A DNA stretch of 12,114 nt from Thermoplasmata archaeon (lineage in GTDB: Archaea > Thermoplasmatota > Thermoplasmata > Thermoplasmatales > Thermoplasmataceae), in contig JAKAAK010000073.1 of the NCBI GenBank assembly GCA_021797025.1, positions 1 through 12,114 on the forward strand, read 5' to 3'. The position numbers were made by a program, and so were the translations under genes. A model generated the notes under the pieces. It was given only the letters and a program-made list of their open reading frames with translations, made no database searches and had not been told where the DNA came from. This document shows positions 1 through 7,794 of the stretch, in pieces (the stretch's first letter is position 1; each line of letters opens with the position of its first letter).

Positions 1-7
1 GGTTAGT

Positions 8-32
8 TATAGTATACTATAGTTTATAAATA
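8..32 (+). promoter_or_regulatory. Palindrome abutting a TATA-like box
   Basis: Positions 8-21 form a perfect 14-nt palindrome (TATAGTATACTATA). It is followed at once by TTTATAAATA at 23-32, which matches the archaeal TATA box. A symmetric site at the position of the TFB recognition element would suit a repressor or activator operator. A transcript would start near 52, where the sequence is GGAGG-rich, but no credible ORF follows. An AT-rich palindrome can also arise by chance. Confidence 0.3.
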
Positions 33-87
33 TTCTCTTATTACGGGGTGGAGGAAACTCTTCTAGAATCGACCCATATTAAAAAAT

Positions 88-106
88 TGCACCATGCGCT
101 GGTGCA
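88..106. repeat. 7-bp perfect inverted repeat (hairpin)
   Basis: TGCACCA at 88-94 and TGGTGCA at 100-106 are exact reverse complements separated by TGCGC. This gives a GC-rich 7-bp stem with a 5-nt loop in an otherwise AT-rich flank. A short A-run precedes it at 81-86. On the minus strand the hairpin would be followed by TTTTTT, so it could act as a terminator for minus-strand transcription. It could also be one end of a lost element. No gene that would use it is visible in the window. Confidence 0.4.
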
Positions 107-460
107 GAACACAGCATTATAAATCCTGTCAGTACGCGCCTTTACTATGTTCCTTCATGGTATTTCCCTATCAGCTGCGAATCATGATTTAGAATTGTCT
201 CCTTTATTATACTGCTTCATGCATTTCACGGTATTCGATCACGCCTTGCTAACAGCTCATTATTAATGGTTGAATCGTCTTTTGCCATGAGAATTTAATC
301 TATTTATATATAAATATTTGTATTTTTAGACTGGTTTATCAATAGTGATAAAATATTGCCCATGGTACGTAAGGGAAAAATTTAACTTTATTGATATTTA
401 AAACTACAACGATTTCCTAGAAAATTAACTGGTAAGACATGTTGGAAGTCTGTAAGTATA

Positions 461-475
461 AGAATATTTAAATAA
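461..475 (+). promoter_or_regulatory. Probable TATA promoter of the 98-residue membrane protein gene
   Basis: The AT-only run AATATTTAAATA (463-474), preceded by a purine-rich AGTATAAG, is centred about 27 nt upstream of the ATG at 496. That spacing puts the transcript start at or within a few bases of the start codon. No SD lies in front of the ATG, so a leaderless mRNA is likely. Other AT-rich boxes near 300-320 are possible but too far away. Confidence 0.45.
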
Positions 476-495
476 AATCCAACGCTATATATTTT

Positions 496-792
496 ATGAA
501 TGACGCCACAAGGAAAAGAACAGTTATGGCATTAGTGACAGGAGCTGTACTATCCGCACCTATTTCTTATCTTCTGGCTCAAGGGAACAATTTTTTGGAA
601 TATTTTTTTATCGCCTATTTTGGAATTTGGATGATTACCTTTCTCTGGGTCTATGTAGTTTTATTCTATCGGAGAAAGTTTGAAAAGTATAAGATAAAAT
701 TTAGATTGTCCAGTAAACATTATAAATATATACCCTCAAAAAATATAATAACAGAATATCAGCCTGAAATTAAGTTAAATGAGAAAGAATAA
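496..792 (+). CDS. Small two-helix membrane protein, function unknown
   Basis: This 98-residue protein has a short basic N-terminus (NDATRKR). Two hydrophobic segments follow, at about residues 9-28 and 36-58. The tail is polar and strongly basic, from the YRRKFEKYKIK stretch onwards, and turns acidic at the end. The positive charges flanking both helices suggest a hairpin in the membrane with N- and C-termini in the cytoplasm. I do not recognise the family. The ATG at 496 has a TATA-like box about 27 nt upstream and no SD, which fits a leaderless gene. It is transcribed towards the large glycosyltransferase gene and ends about 100 nt from that gene's end, so it is not part of that operon. 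The hydrophobic pattern makes a real coding region likely, but the assignment is compositional only. Confidence 0.7.
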   Translation: MNDATRKRTVMALVTGAVLSAPISYLLAQGNNFLEYFFIAYFGIWMITFLWVYVVLFYRRKFEKYKIKFRLSSKHYKYIPSKNIITEYQPEIKLNEKE

Positions 793-840
793 AATATATA
801 ATAAGGAAAAATAAGAGATAATAGTCTACAGAACTAGCTT

Positions 841-887
841 AGGAGGTGATAATAATAATGTATTTAAATTACATTTACAGAAAATAA
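841..887 (+). other. Consensus SD plus a 9-codon ORF (possible gene-start remnant or leader peptide)
   Basis: AGGAGGTGAT at 841-850 is a full-length match to the usual archaeal SD. It is followed after 7 nt by ATG at 858. The frame runs only nine codons (MYLNYIYRK) to TAA at 885-887. That stop overlaps a second ATG (887) opening a 7-codon frame that ends at 910, inside the convergent gene. Such a perfect ribosome site normally precedes a real gene. Either it is the beginning of a gene whose body has been lost, or a short translated leader. It lies about 50 nt after the membrane protein stop, so it could be the second cistron of that transcript. Confidence 0.45.
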
Positions 888-893
888 TGTACA

Positions 894-3800
894 CTATCGC
901 TTTGCAATAATTCGTGCGATAATTTCATCAAGTTCTTTTCTACTTCGTCTGTACTTATCTTCTGATGGGTCATAATAGTATATTTTATCTGGAATATTAA
1001 CAGGATTTTTCGATAATTCGACGAGGGGGAGCATAAATGCCCAGTCTTCAGCCACGGATATCCATCCATTATCCAGTTTCAAATCTTCCACATTCAGTAA
1101 ATCAAAGAGATATTTTTTAAAGGTTCTTATGTGTTGCCAGACATTTCCGCCACCGTTTTTCCTTGGATTATCAAAATTTACCTTATATGTAGCTTCTTTA
1201 TCTGCCCGCACCATAGACCCAGATGTTAAATCCGCGCCATTATGGTAGAGTTCCAGACTCCTGCTTAATGCATTGTCGAGAATCAATGCATCATCTGCAT
1301 CAAGCATCACTATTATTGACTCTGGATTTTTGCAGATCTTTTCTATTGCAATATATATATTTTCAATAGAACTCAAAGGTTCAACGTTTTTAAAAATCGT
1401 GATTCTGTCCCTGAATAGTCTACCGGCTATTTCGTCAATGTATTCGTCCATTCCATTAACAGATTCCGCATCAATAGCAATTATTCCGAAATTCTGGTAG
1501 TCCTGCTTTGACAAAGATTTAAAACATCTTCTGAGTTTCTGGAATGGTACATTTCTACCCTTAACAATTATAATCATTTCCTCGTTTCTTTCCGGCAATA
1601 TTATTCCAGGGTCATTTAAAATCAGATTAACATTTCCAGCTTGATTTTTATTAATACACCCTCTCTCAACTGAATACATTGAATTCAGCCATCCGTTAAT
1701 ATCAGTCTTATAATTATTAGGAACATGTATAAAGAAAGCGTTACCATCGTTTCCCCGATATGAACCGTATTTTGAGTTTTTATTTAACATATCAACAGAC
1801 CTGTGCCAAGGCAATGTAAGTTTGCCCGTTTCATCGAGCTCATTTGGCAAGGGCAATAAACTCCTCAGCAGTTCCATATTAATAAGGGAAAACCGGACTT
1901 CAGTCCTCCATTTTTTATCATTATTTCCAATTGTAAAATCAGCTCTGGTCTTACTAAATATCTGGAAGCTCACGGTTGATCCGTCATCATTATTTTCTAA
2001 AACATTTTTTAAAACTGCAAGGTAACTGAGGCCTGAAGTTCTGCCAATTATACAATCTGAATCTAACTGTAATATATACTTAGTTTTTAGCTGTTCAAAT
2101 CCATATATTGATGTGATAATATTTTGTCCGTTTGATGCCCTTATGCCTGTTGTTTCCACACCAAACCATTTTAAAGAAAGTTCTTTAATATATTCACTTT
2201 CATCAGGTGTAAATATTACCCGGTCTATAATACCATCAGAGATCAGATAATCCAGCTTTTTGATAAAAGTTTCCATATCTGCATAATCATACTGGCGCAG
2301 GAAGCCTGATGTATTTTTATCTGTAACAACAACCTTTTCAAAAAACTTTTCCGGGCCTTCCAGCTGCTTAACTATGTGCCTTATCTGTGTATCTATGGTA
2401 CGCCACTCCATAGCCGAAGCTTTTATCATTAGAGAAACATCAGGATTAATTATTTCCGTACGTGCCTTACAGGTAATGAACAGGAATTCCGATCCCGGCA
2501 GCTGGTTTTCGATGTCTATTCCATCTGTTTCGCTGATATCAGTGACTATAAAAGAAGCTTTTTTTAATTCTGAAATATACCAGTCTACCGGCCTGTGGTA
2601 TTCAATTCTGGTTCCACCTGTGAATTTTACAAATTTTCTGTACTGAAAATTGGATTTATAATCCCCTATGGGCTGAATTTTAATATGGGTTTGTGTTTCA
2701 TTATTCTTTAAATTATATGGATTGCAGATAGAGACTACCAGATTGCCATTTTCCTGTATTATCTCTTTTATTTTATTAAGAATGTCAGTTACTTCTTCAT
2801 CATTTACACTGCAGAGAACCTGGGAAAGCAGCACAGTATTATACAATTCCCTCGATTTATCTATGAAGTCCATATCCAGCACCTTCAATGCTGCTGGTTG
2901 ACCTGCGGCCGGATGATGCTTGTAGAATCTATTCATGTCTATATCGAATACTGAAACATTATACTTTTTAGAAAGAGCATCTGCAATGGCCCCAGTCCCA
3001 CAACCATAGTCAAGTACATTGTCTGGATTTATTTTATTTAATATTTCTTCTATTCTTTTTATTCCCATCTGGTAATTTGTCTTAATGCTCAGTGACTCCA
3101 TAAAAATATCAAAGCCATATAGCTCTGGAAAAGTTTCATCGCTGATTGACTTATGGAGAAGTGTGGCAATATCAGTTCTGAAATACCATCTGTATGTTAT
3201 ATAGCATTTCCTGCACATTTTTATAAATCCCTGGTCTGTGTATTCTTCAATGTCCCTGCCTATATCAACATATTTTATGCCCGATGAATTCACTATAATA
3301 TTCTTCGGTGAAATATTAGTTATGCGTATCTCACTTGATCTGCATTCGAGCAATAAATTGAGCAAATCGTGTAAATGCCCACCATTATAAATATCTCCAT
3401 CTACATGTTCAGTTTTTATTATTATTCCATTTTCGGTTTTATGCACATCAATAATGCGGGATATATTGTCAAATTCTTTGCCCGTGAGATTATTGGCAAT
3501 AAACGCTAATTTTTTACCAAAATCATTATCAGAATTATAAAAATATTTATAGCAAAATTTACCATCTGTAAACACAGCACCTTCTTTGCCATTTCCCAGA
3601 AACTCGATGTTATCTACCGAGAATTCACCTTCAATAATTTTTTTAATTCCCATTAATTCACTTTCATGCTTATAAAACTCAAGCTGCATTGAATAATTAT
3701 AATTTGATATGTACATAGTTGATAGAAAATCTTTCAGATCTTTCCTGTTATAATTCTTGACGGTGTAAACTATTTCATCAATAGTTTTTTCATTGAAAAC

Positions 3801-6068
3801 AGAGCTGACATTTTCCTTAAGTGTTTTCCAGTTATCCTTAATCAAGATTTTAGTAGCTGTATCAATAGTATCTAATTCAATTATGTGGGAAACTGCATTA
3901 TCTATTGAACTTATCAATCCTTTTATACGCCAGTAGTTCATAATTAATTGTAATAATCTGTTCTCCAGTTTAATGTCCATATTTGAAACTATTTCTGATA
4001 TTTCATATGGCGTAAAATTTAAGATATTTAATGTTTCATGATTTTCAGTGTCCGGTAATTGCTTTATTTTTTTATACAGGTATTGATCCATACTTCTGGT
4101 AAAGCATGAACCCAGTACATCCGATATGAGCTTGTTAATTTTAGTTGTCGAGTCTTCTTTTCCTGAACGCTTTTGCACAAGCATTAAAGGCGAAGAAATT
4201 ATGTGTGCACCAGGGTGTAATTCAGTTCTTTTATTGAGTATTACCCATAATGTATCACCCCTCCTATATGGAATATTATTGTTCACAGGTGCACTATCTG
4301 TAAATTCTTTAAGGACCTCACGGTCAAGAATTATTACATTTCCGCCGCGTGTTGGGCCTGTATCAACTGTTGTTTTATCATAATAAATATCATCAAGTCC
4401 ATAATGCTGAACCTTCCTGAATATTGACCTATCAAGGATTTCAGGCATGTCTCCTGCTATTCTATCTAATATCTCATGTATATTGTTGGTAGTAATAGAA
4501 CAAGGGTGCCACATTGGGGTTTCGAGATTCCGGAAATCATTCTCCGGGAAGTCATAATAATAAGATTGGAATTCTGCAATATATTTATTATTCTGCATTG
4601 TTCTCGTTTTATAATTCATCCGTGCGGTGTGATTTGAGAACGCTCTCAGGTTAAAATATAAATCCAGCAGCTGAGTTCTCATTGTTGACAGTGCTGGCAA
4701 AGGTGCATCCCCTCCAATTTTTCCAACAACAATAGAAACATTTGCATTTTTCCATTCTTTGATTCGCGCCATGAATCTATTTTTGCTTATCCTGTTAGAT
4801 ATATTGCCCCAGTAGATATTGCTTATATCTATATCATCATCAATTATCCATATCACAGGGTTTGCAAACTTCAATGATTCTATATATAATACTCTTTGAA
4901 GTGCTGTCCTGCCAAAGGGAATGCCAAGCCTACGTGATTTTTCTCTGTAATAATTACCTAAAAGGCCATTATCCGCCATTGAAGCAATATCATCCTTTTT
5001 TATTATTTTAAGCTCGATGCCATTTTCCTTCAGTTTTTCTTCTTTCCCTTCTGAAAAATCTTTCTGGCCAGTATTGTCAAGCATCACCACTTCATTAATT
5101 TTGATTTTACTGTTAAATTCTATGAATTTATCGATTAAAATATCTCCCCGTGCTACGTCCGATACCATCACACCGAATATAATATGTGTCCGAATTTCTG
5201 GACATGCTTTATTCTCTACGATCGAATCTCCCTGATTCCGGCCAACCTCATTATAATTATTTTCTGTAATGTCATATCTAAACAGCTCCCTGCTCCGACG
5301 TATAAATGCATTATATGAAACATCATCCATTATATTCCGGTATTTGTCATTAAAATTCTGTAGCCCGACCGCTTTCCTGCGTGATGATGGATCGGAAAGC
5401 CTTTCATTTCCATAAGCTCTGTAATGTACCATATATTTTCTGAGAAATGTATATTTTATATTTCCCATAGCAAGTAATCTTATGCACAGATCTCTATCCG
5501 TTGTGCTTGGAAGGTTTTCATCATAGCCTCCAGCCATAAGCAGGTATGATAGTCGTATAAAAAGGTTGGAACCCTGTATATGGGGATTTCCAGCGAAAAA
5601 ATCCTTTTCGTCCAGAGAAGCCGGGATTGAAAGCTTAATACCTTCTCCGGTCTCAGTTTCATGGCGAATAATACCTGAGATGACCCAATCGGCATTTTCT
5701 TCAATAGCTTTATCAAGGGAGTTCTTAAGATAACCGGGTTCCCACCAGTCATCATCATCCAGCACTGCAATAAATGTATTATCCGGGTCGTATCCAGTAT
5801 TCAGAATTTCTGAAAGTGCTGTGTTAATTGCACCGGAAAGATTCTTTTCTCTTCTGTTAACAATTTTTTTAATTTGAAGTTTATTTATTTCCGGAATATT
5901 TATCGTATCAAGCTTCTCCCATGAATCGGCAACAAGGTACGTGGCATCAGGTGTTAGTTCCTGGTTTATTATAGAGGGAAGTGAAATAGTTGAAACATCA
6001 CCAGGCCTTGTAACAGCAGTTATGGTGATGATGGCGTATTTTTTATCTGTGCTCGCCATAGTTATCAC
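894..6068 (-). CDS. 1724-residue fusion: four glycosyltransferases, kinase-like domain and SAM methyltransferase
   Basis: Domains in order. GT-A/GT2-like domain 1 spans about 11-265, with VLDDDDWW at 102-109 and an Asp-rich TTDRD at 189-193. GT-A-like domain 2 spans about 293-640, with WIIDDDID at 407-414. A helical linker covers about 640-815. A protein-kinase-like domain spans about 816-990, with a glycine loop at 824-833, K841, an HRD-like loop reading ITNISPKN at 916-923, and DIG at 935-937. A class I SAM methyltransferase spans about 1000-1203, with VLDYGCGTG at 1018-1026 and D1042. GT-A-like domain 3 spans about 1206-1490 (LDSD, 1335-1338), and domain 4 about 1497-1710 (MLDADD at 1588-1593, AED at 1673-1675). 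No signal peptide or membrane helix is visible, so it probably acts in the cytoplasm or at the inner membrane face, assembling and decorating a glycan. A GTG at 6068 has AGGGGAT 8 nt upstream; an ATG at 6059 is an equally good start. It overlaps the dehydrogenase gene, implying translational coupling. Donor and acceptor sugars cannot be read from sequence. Confidence 0.9.
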   Translation of the reverse strand: MITMASTDKKYAIITITAVTRPGDVSTISLPSIINQELTPDATYLVADSWEKLDTINIPEINKLQIKKIVNRREKNLSGAINTALSEILNTGYDPDNTFIAVLDDDDWWEPGYLKNSLDKAIEENADWVISGIIRHETETGEGIKLSIPASLDEKDFFAGNPHIQGSNLFIRLSYLLMAGGYDENLPSTTDRDLCIRLLAMGNIKYTFLRKYMVHYRAYGNERLSDPSSRRKAVGLQNFNDKYRNIMDDVSYNAFIRRSRELFRYDITENNYNEVGRNQGDSIVENKACPEIRTHIIFGVMVSDVARGDILIDKFIEFNSKIKINEVVMLDNTGQKDFSEGKEEKLKENGIELKIIKKDDIASMADNGLLGNYYREKSRRLGIPFGRTALQRVLYIESLKFANPVIWIIDDDIDISNIYWGNISNRISKNRFMARIKEWKNANVSIVVGKIGGDAPLPALSTMRTQLLDLYFNLRAFSNHTARMNYKTRTMQNNKYIAEFQSYYYDFPENDFRNLETPMWHPCSITTNNIHEILDRIAGDMPEILDRSIFRKVQHYGLDDIYYDKTTVDTGPTRGGNVIILDREVLKEFTDSAPVNNNIPYRRGDTLWVILNKRTELHPGAHIISSPLMLVQKRSGKEDSTTKINKLISDVLGSCFTRSMDQYLYKKIKQLPDTENHETLNILNFTPYEISEIVSNMDIKLENRLLQLIMNYWRIKGLISSIDNAVSHIIELDTIDTATKILIKDNWKTLKENVSSVFNEKTIDEIVYTVKNYNRKDLKDFLSTMYISNYNYSMQLEFYKHESELMGIKKIIEGEFSVDNIEFLGNGKEGAVFTDGKFCYKYFYNSDNDFGKKLAFIANNLTGKEFDNISRIIDVHKTENGIIIKTEHVDGDIYNGGHLHDLLNLLLECRSSEIRITNISPKNIIVNSSGIKYVDIGRDIEEYTDQGFIKMCRKCYITYRWYFRTDIATLLHKSISDETFPELYGFDIFMESLSIKTNYQMGIKRIEEILNKINPDNVLDYGCGTGAIADALSKKYNVSVFDIDMNRFYKHHPAAGQPAALKVLDMDFIDKSRELYNTVLLSQVLCSVNDEEVTDILNKIKEIIQENGNLVVSICNPYNLKNNETQTHIKIQPIGDYKSNFQYRKFVKFTGGTRIEYHRPVDWYISELKKASFIVTDISETDGIDIENQLPGSEFLFITCKARTEIINPDVSLMIKASAMEWRTIDTQIRHIVKQLEGPEKFFEKVVVTDKNTSGFLRQYDYADMETFIKKLDYLISDGIIDRVIFTPDESEYIKELSLKWFGVETTGIRASNGQNIITSIYGFEQLKTKYILQLDSDCIIGRTSGLSYLAVLKNVLENNDDGSTVSFQIFSKTRADFTIGNNDKKWRTEVRFSLINMELLRSLLPLPNELDETGKLTLPWHRSVDMLNKNSKYGSYRGNDGNAFFIHVPNNYKTDINGWLNSMYSVERGCINKNQAGNVNLILNDPGIILPERNEEMIIIVKGRNVPFQKLRRCFKSLSKQDYQNFGIIAIDAESVNGMDEYIDEIAGRLFRDRITIFKNVEPLSSIENIYIAIEKICKNPESIIVMLDADDALILDNALSRSLELYHNGADLTSGSMVRADKEATYKVNFDNPRKNGGGNVWQHIRTFKKYLFDLLNVEDLKLDNGWISVAEDWAFMLPLVELSKNPVNIPDKIYYYDPSEDKYRRSRKELDEIIARIIAKR

Positions 6069-6894
6069 TATCAGGTATCCCCTGGCCGGTTGTACTATTT
6101 TTCATGTTAGACTTTACTGTTTCATTAACCACAAAATCTGCCTTAAATAAAAGGGATTCTGATGAAAAAGCATTCATCAATTCCATAGTATCTTTAGGTA
6201 CACATTTGCCTCCAAAAGCACCTAAATGAGGTGTTAAGTGTGCCATGTTTCTGACCCTCCTATCGGTATAAACAATTTTCATTATATCGTCTATATTCCC
6301 TCTACCTCTGGCAGCAATATTTTCCATGGTATTTGTAAACGACACTTTCGTTGCAATAAATGCATTATGGGCCAGTTTTCCTATTTCAGCACTTCTGTAA
6401 TCGGTAATAATTATATCCACACCGGTAGCCCAGGAATAAATCTTTAAAGCTTCCCTTACATCATCTTCTTCGCCAGAAAATACAAGCCTGTCGGGATTAG
6501 CTGTCCATTCCAGAGCACTTTTTTCACGTAAAAATTCTGGTGAATAAACTATTCTCAATTCAGGGAACTTACTGGTAACATTTTCCATGAATCCAACACC
6601 CAGCGTGCTTTTAATTATTATTACGCCTGAATAATTGCTGGATGCAAGCTTTTGCAGTGTATCTTCAACATGGTTGCAATCAAGCCTCCCATTGCGGTCT
6701 CCAGGTGTCTGGACACAGATAAATGATACGGGGCATTTCAGTATATCGTTCCAGTTATAATTTCCTATTATGTCGTATCCCGATACGTTGTAAAAATTTG
6801 AGAGGTGTTTGAAAAGTGCACTTCCCACTGAACCTAGCCCGATTATTCCTACTTTATCTATTAATTCTTTATTAGTAATTTTGTTAACAACCAT
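6043..6894 (-). CDS. UDP-glucose/GDP-mannose dehydrogenase family protein lacking the C-terminal domain
   Basis: This family oxidises a nucleotide sugar (UDP-glucose, UDP-ManNAc or GDP-mannose) to the uronic acid with two NAD+. The 283-residue protein has the NAD-binding GLGSVG at 19-24, FICVQTP at 58-64, SPEFLRE at 118-124, the catalytic Lys in EIGKLAHN (K173), and the nucleophile Cys in GGKCVPKD (C231). It stops about 50 residues later, whereas family members are usually about 400-450 residues with a C-terminal nucleotide-sugar-binding domain. That domain is missing. I chose the ATG at 6894 because GAGGTG lies 10 nt upstream and the codon begins 1 nt after the nuclease gene ends. The frame stays open to a TTG at 6921. 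The gene's end overlaps the start of the glycosyltransferase fusion, so it probably supplies that enzyme with a uronic-acid donor, if it is still active. Which sugar it uses cannot be told. Confidence 0.88.
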   Translation of the reverse strand: MVVNKITNKELIDKVGIIGLGSVGSALFKHLSNFYNVSGYDIIGNYNWNDILKCPVSFICVQTPGDRNGRLDCNHVEDTLQKLASSNYSGVIIIKSTLGVGFMENVTSKFPELRIVYSPEFLREKSALEWTANPDRLVFSGEEDDVREALKIYSWATGVDIIITDYRSAEIGKLAHNAFIATKVSFTNTMENIAARGRGNIDDIMKIVYTDRRVRNMAHLTPHLGAFGGKCVPKDTMELMNAFSSESLLFKADFVVNETVKSNMKNSTTGQGIPDSDNYGEHR

Positions 6895-6895
6895 A

Positions 6896-7477
6896 TTAAT
6901 CACACACCTCTGGCCAATCAACCCAACTAAGAGGGAGTTTTGTTATTTTGACTTCTGGAAGTTTTGTGTATAATGAACTTATTTTACCAGGAAAAATTAT
7001 AATAAATTCAAGATGGTTTCTCACAGCTAACTCTGCTACAGGATAAAAATCTCCATCACCACTTACTATGATTAATCTATGAAATATCCCTGAATGTATT
7101 AATTCAGTTGCATCCATAGCCAGTTTTACATCTACACCTTTTTCAAATATGCCCTGTTTTCTATACATGAGAGGAGAAGATACTGTCTCAAAACCAATGT
7201 TTTTCAATTCTCCATGTAAAATATTTGTTTCATTATTAGATTTTCTTCTGTTTTTAAACGATTCAGGAAATTTACTATCGTAACAGATTGCCTTATCAGC
7301 GGGATGTTCATGTTTTAATTTCGTCATATATTTTACAATATATCTATTGATAGTTGATCGATTGGCATGGCTATTGTATGATTTTTTAACAGCATTAAAT
7401 AAGCATGAAATGTCTGCGAGAATTACAGTTTTAAGCTCGTCATTCCCGGAAGTATGGGAGAAATCTGGATTAGTCAT
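6896..7477 (-). CDS. NYN-domain (LabA/DUF88-like) PIN-fold nuclease
   Basis: The 193-residue protein shows the acidic pattern of NYN domains, a PIN-related fold of metal-dependent RNases. ILADIS places an Asp at 22. KGVDVKLAMD (113-122) gives D116 and D122. SGDGDFYP (139-146) gives D141 and D143, the hallmark 'SGDGDF' strand. Length is normal for a stand-alone member. The ATG at 7477 overlaps the TGA of the gene in front (ATGA) and has GGGAG 6 nt upstream, so translation is probably coupled. It is followed after 1 nt by the dehydrogenase gene. By family, it is expected to cut RNA in the cytoplasm. Its place at the front of a glycan-synthesis operon is odd: it may control the operon's mRNA, act as a defence or toxin-like nuclease, or be a chance neighbour. 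No obvious antitoxin is recognised, although the small Cys-rich gene before it sits where one could be. Confidence 0.85.
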   Translation of the reverse strand: MTNPDFSHTSGNDELKTVILADISCLFNAVKKSYNSHANRSTINRYIVKYMTKLKHEHPADKAICYDSKFPESFKNRRKSNNETNILHGELKNIGFETVSSPLMYRKQGIFEKGVDVKLAMDATELIHSGIFHRLIIVSGDGDFYPVAELAVRNHLEFIIIFPGKISSLYTKLPEVKITKLPLSWVDWPEVCD

Positions 7478-7746
7478 AGATATCTCCCTATTAACGTTAT
7501 ATGCTTTAATGAAATTTTTCTACTGCAATAGTTATGTGTGTCATGAATTAATTTCCAGGACCTTATCCTATTTGTAAAACAACTATAACATTGTAATGAC
7601 ACAATTGCTAGCAATTCCTTTATGTACTCTACATCGAAAACCTGCCTGCACTTACGATTACATACATATCTTATATGTTTATAATCCCAATGCCACCTAG
7701 GTTTAATAGGTAGAATACATCTTTTTTCAAAGATGTATCTTTGCAT
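7474..7746 (-). CDS. Small Cys-rich basic protein, possible zinc finger
   Basis: I do not recognise this 90-residue, strongly basic protein. It contains CNRKC at 29-33 (C-x3-C) and CYSC at 53-56 (C-x2-C), plus single cysteines at 10 and 74. The two pairs could bind one zinc ion in a ribbon-like fold and might contact nucleic acid. Support for a real gene comes from context. A good TATA box lies about 35 nt upstream, leaving a short leader. Its TGA overlaps the ATG of the nuclease gene by the common ATGA arrangement. The protein composition (many Arg, Tyr, Cys, His) is unusual, and no homology is remembered, so a non-coding 5' region cannot be excluded. If real, it is the first gene of the operon and could be a regulator or partner of the nuclease. 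Confidence 0.5.
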   Translation of the reverse strand: MQRYIFEKRCILPIKPRWHWDYKHIRYVCNRKCRQVFDVEYIKELLAIVSLQCYSCFTNRIRSWKLIHDTHNYCSRKISLKHITLIGRYL

Positions 7747-7779
7747 AATACAATTATAACTTAGTAGTATATATATTTT

Positions 7780-7794
7780 TTATATAAGTTCCAA
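7780..7794 (-). promoter_or_regulatory. TATA/BRE promoter of the nuclease-glycosyltransferase operon
   Basis: Read on the minus strand, TTGGAAC directly precedes TTATATAA (TATA at 7780-7787). This resembles an archaeal BRE plus TATA box. Transcription would start about 25 nt downstream, near 7757, only some 10 nt before the ATG at 7746. The 223-nt gap between 7747 and 7969 holds this promoter and nothing else that I can support. I see no clear terminator for the 878-residue gene that ends at 7970, so read-through into the operon is possible. Confidence 0.55.

Larger units (their letters stand above)
1..495. other. Gene-free left flank
   Basis: I see no convincing gene in this stretch. The longest readable frames are a 32-codon ORF at 94-192 (+), which has no SD in front of it, and a 20-codon ORF starting at 288 (-). 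Neither resembles a known family. The part from about 60 to 300 is less AT-rich than the part from 300 to 495, which might mean it is the residue of a decayed gene or mobile element. I could not identify one. The stretch holds a palindrome next to a TATA-like box (8-32), a 7-bp hairpin (88-106), and the promoter of the membrane protein gene at its right end. Confidence 0.6.

Noticed and set aside
43..125. GGAGGAAACTC and AGAACACAGC, resembling the CR-I and CR-V words of RNase P RNA
   Set aside because: The two words are only about 50 nt apart and would not pair as helix P4. No other part of RNase P RNA is present.
100..288. Possible decayed coding sequence on the minus strand (ATG at 288, readable pieces with several stops)
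   Set aside because: The pieces need several frameshifts and stop read-throughs to join, and match no family I recognise.
5480..5770. 96-codon frame inside the glycosyltransferase gene on the same strand, and other frames overlapping the large genes
   Set aside because: They overlap regions with clear family motifs in the main frame and show no motifs of their own.
6894..6921. TTG at 6921 as the start of the dehydrogenase
   Set aside because: The ATG at 6894 has a GAGGTG at suitable spacing and begins 1 nt after the preceding gene. The extra nine residues do not belong to the NAD-binding fold.
7347..7577. 76-codon plus-strand ORF opposite the nuclease and Cys-rich genes
   Set aside because: It lies antisense to a well-supported NYN gene and has no SD or promoter, so it is a shadow frame.
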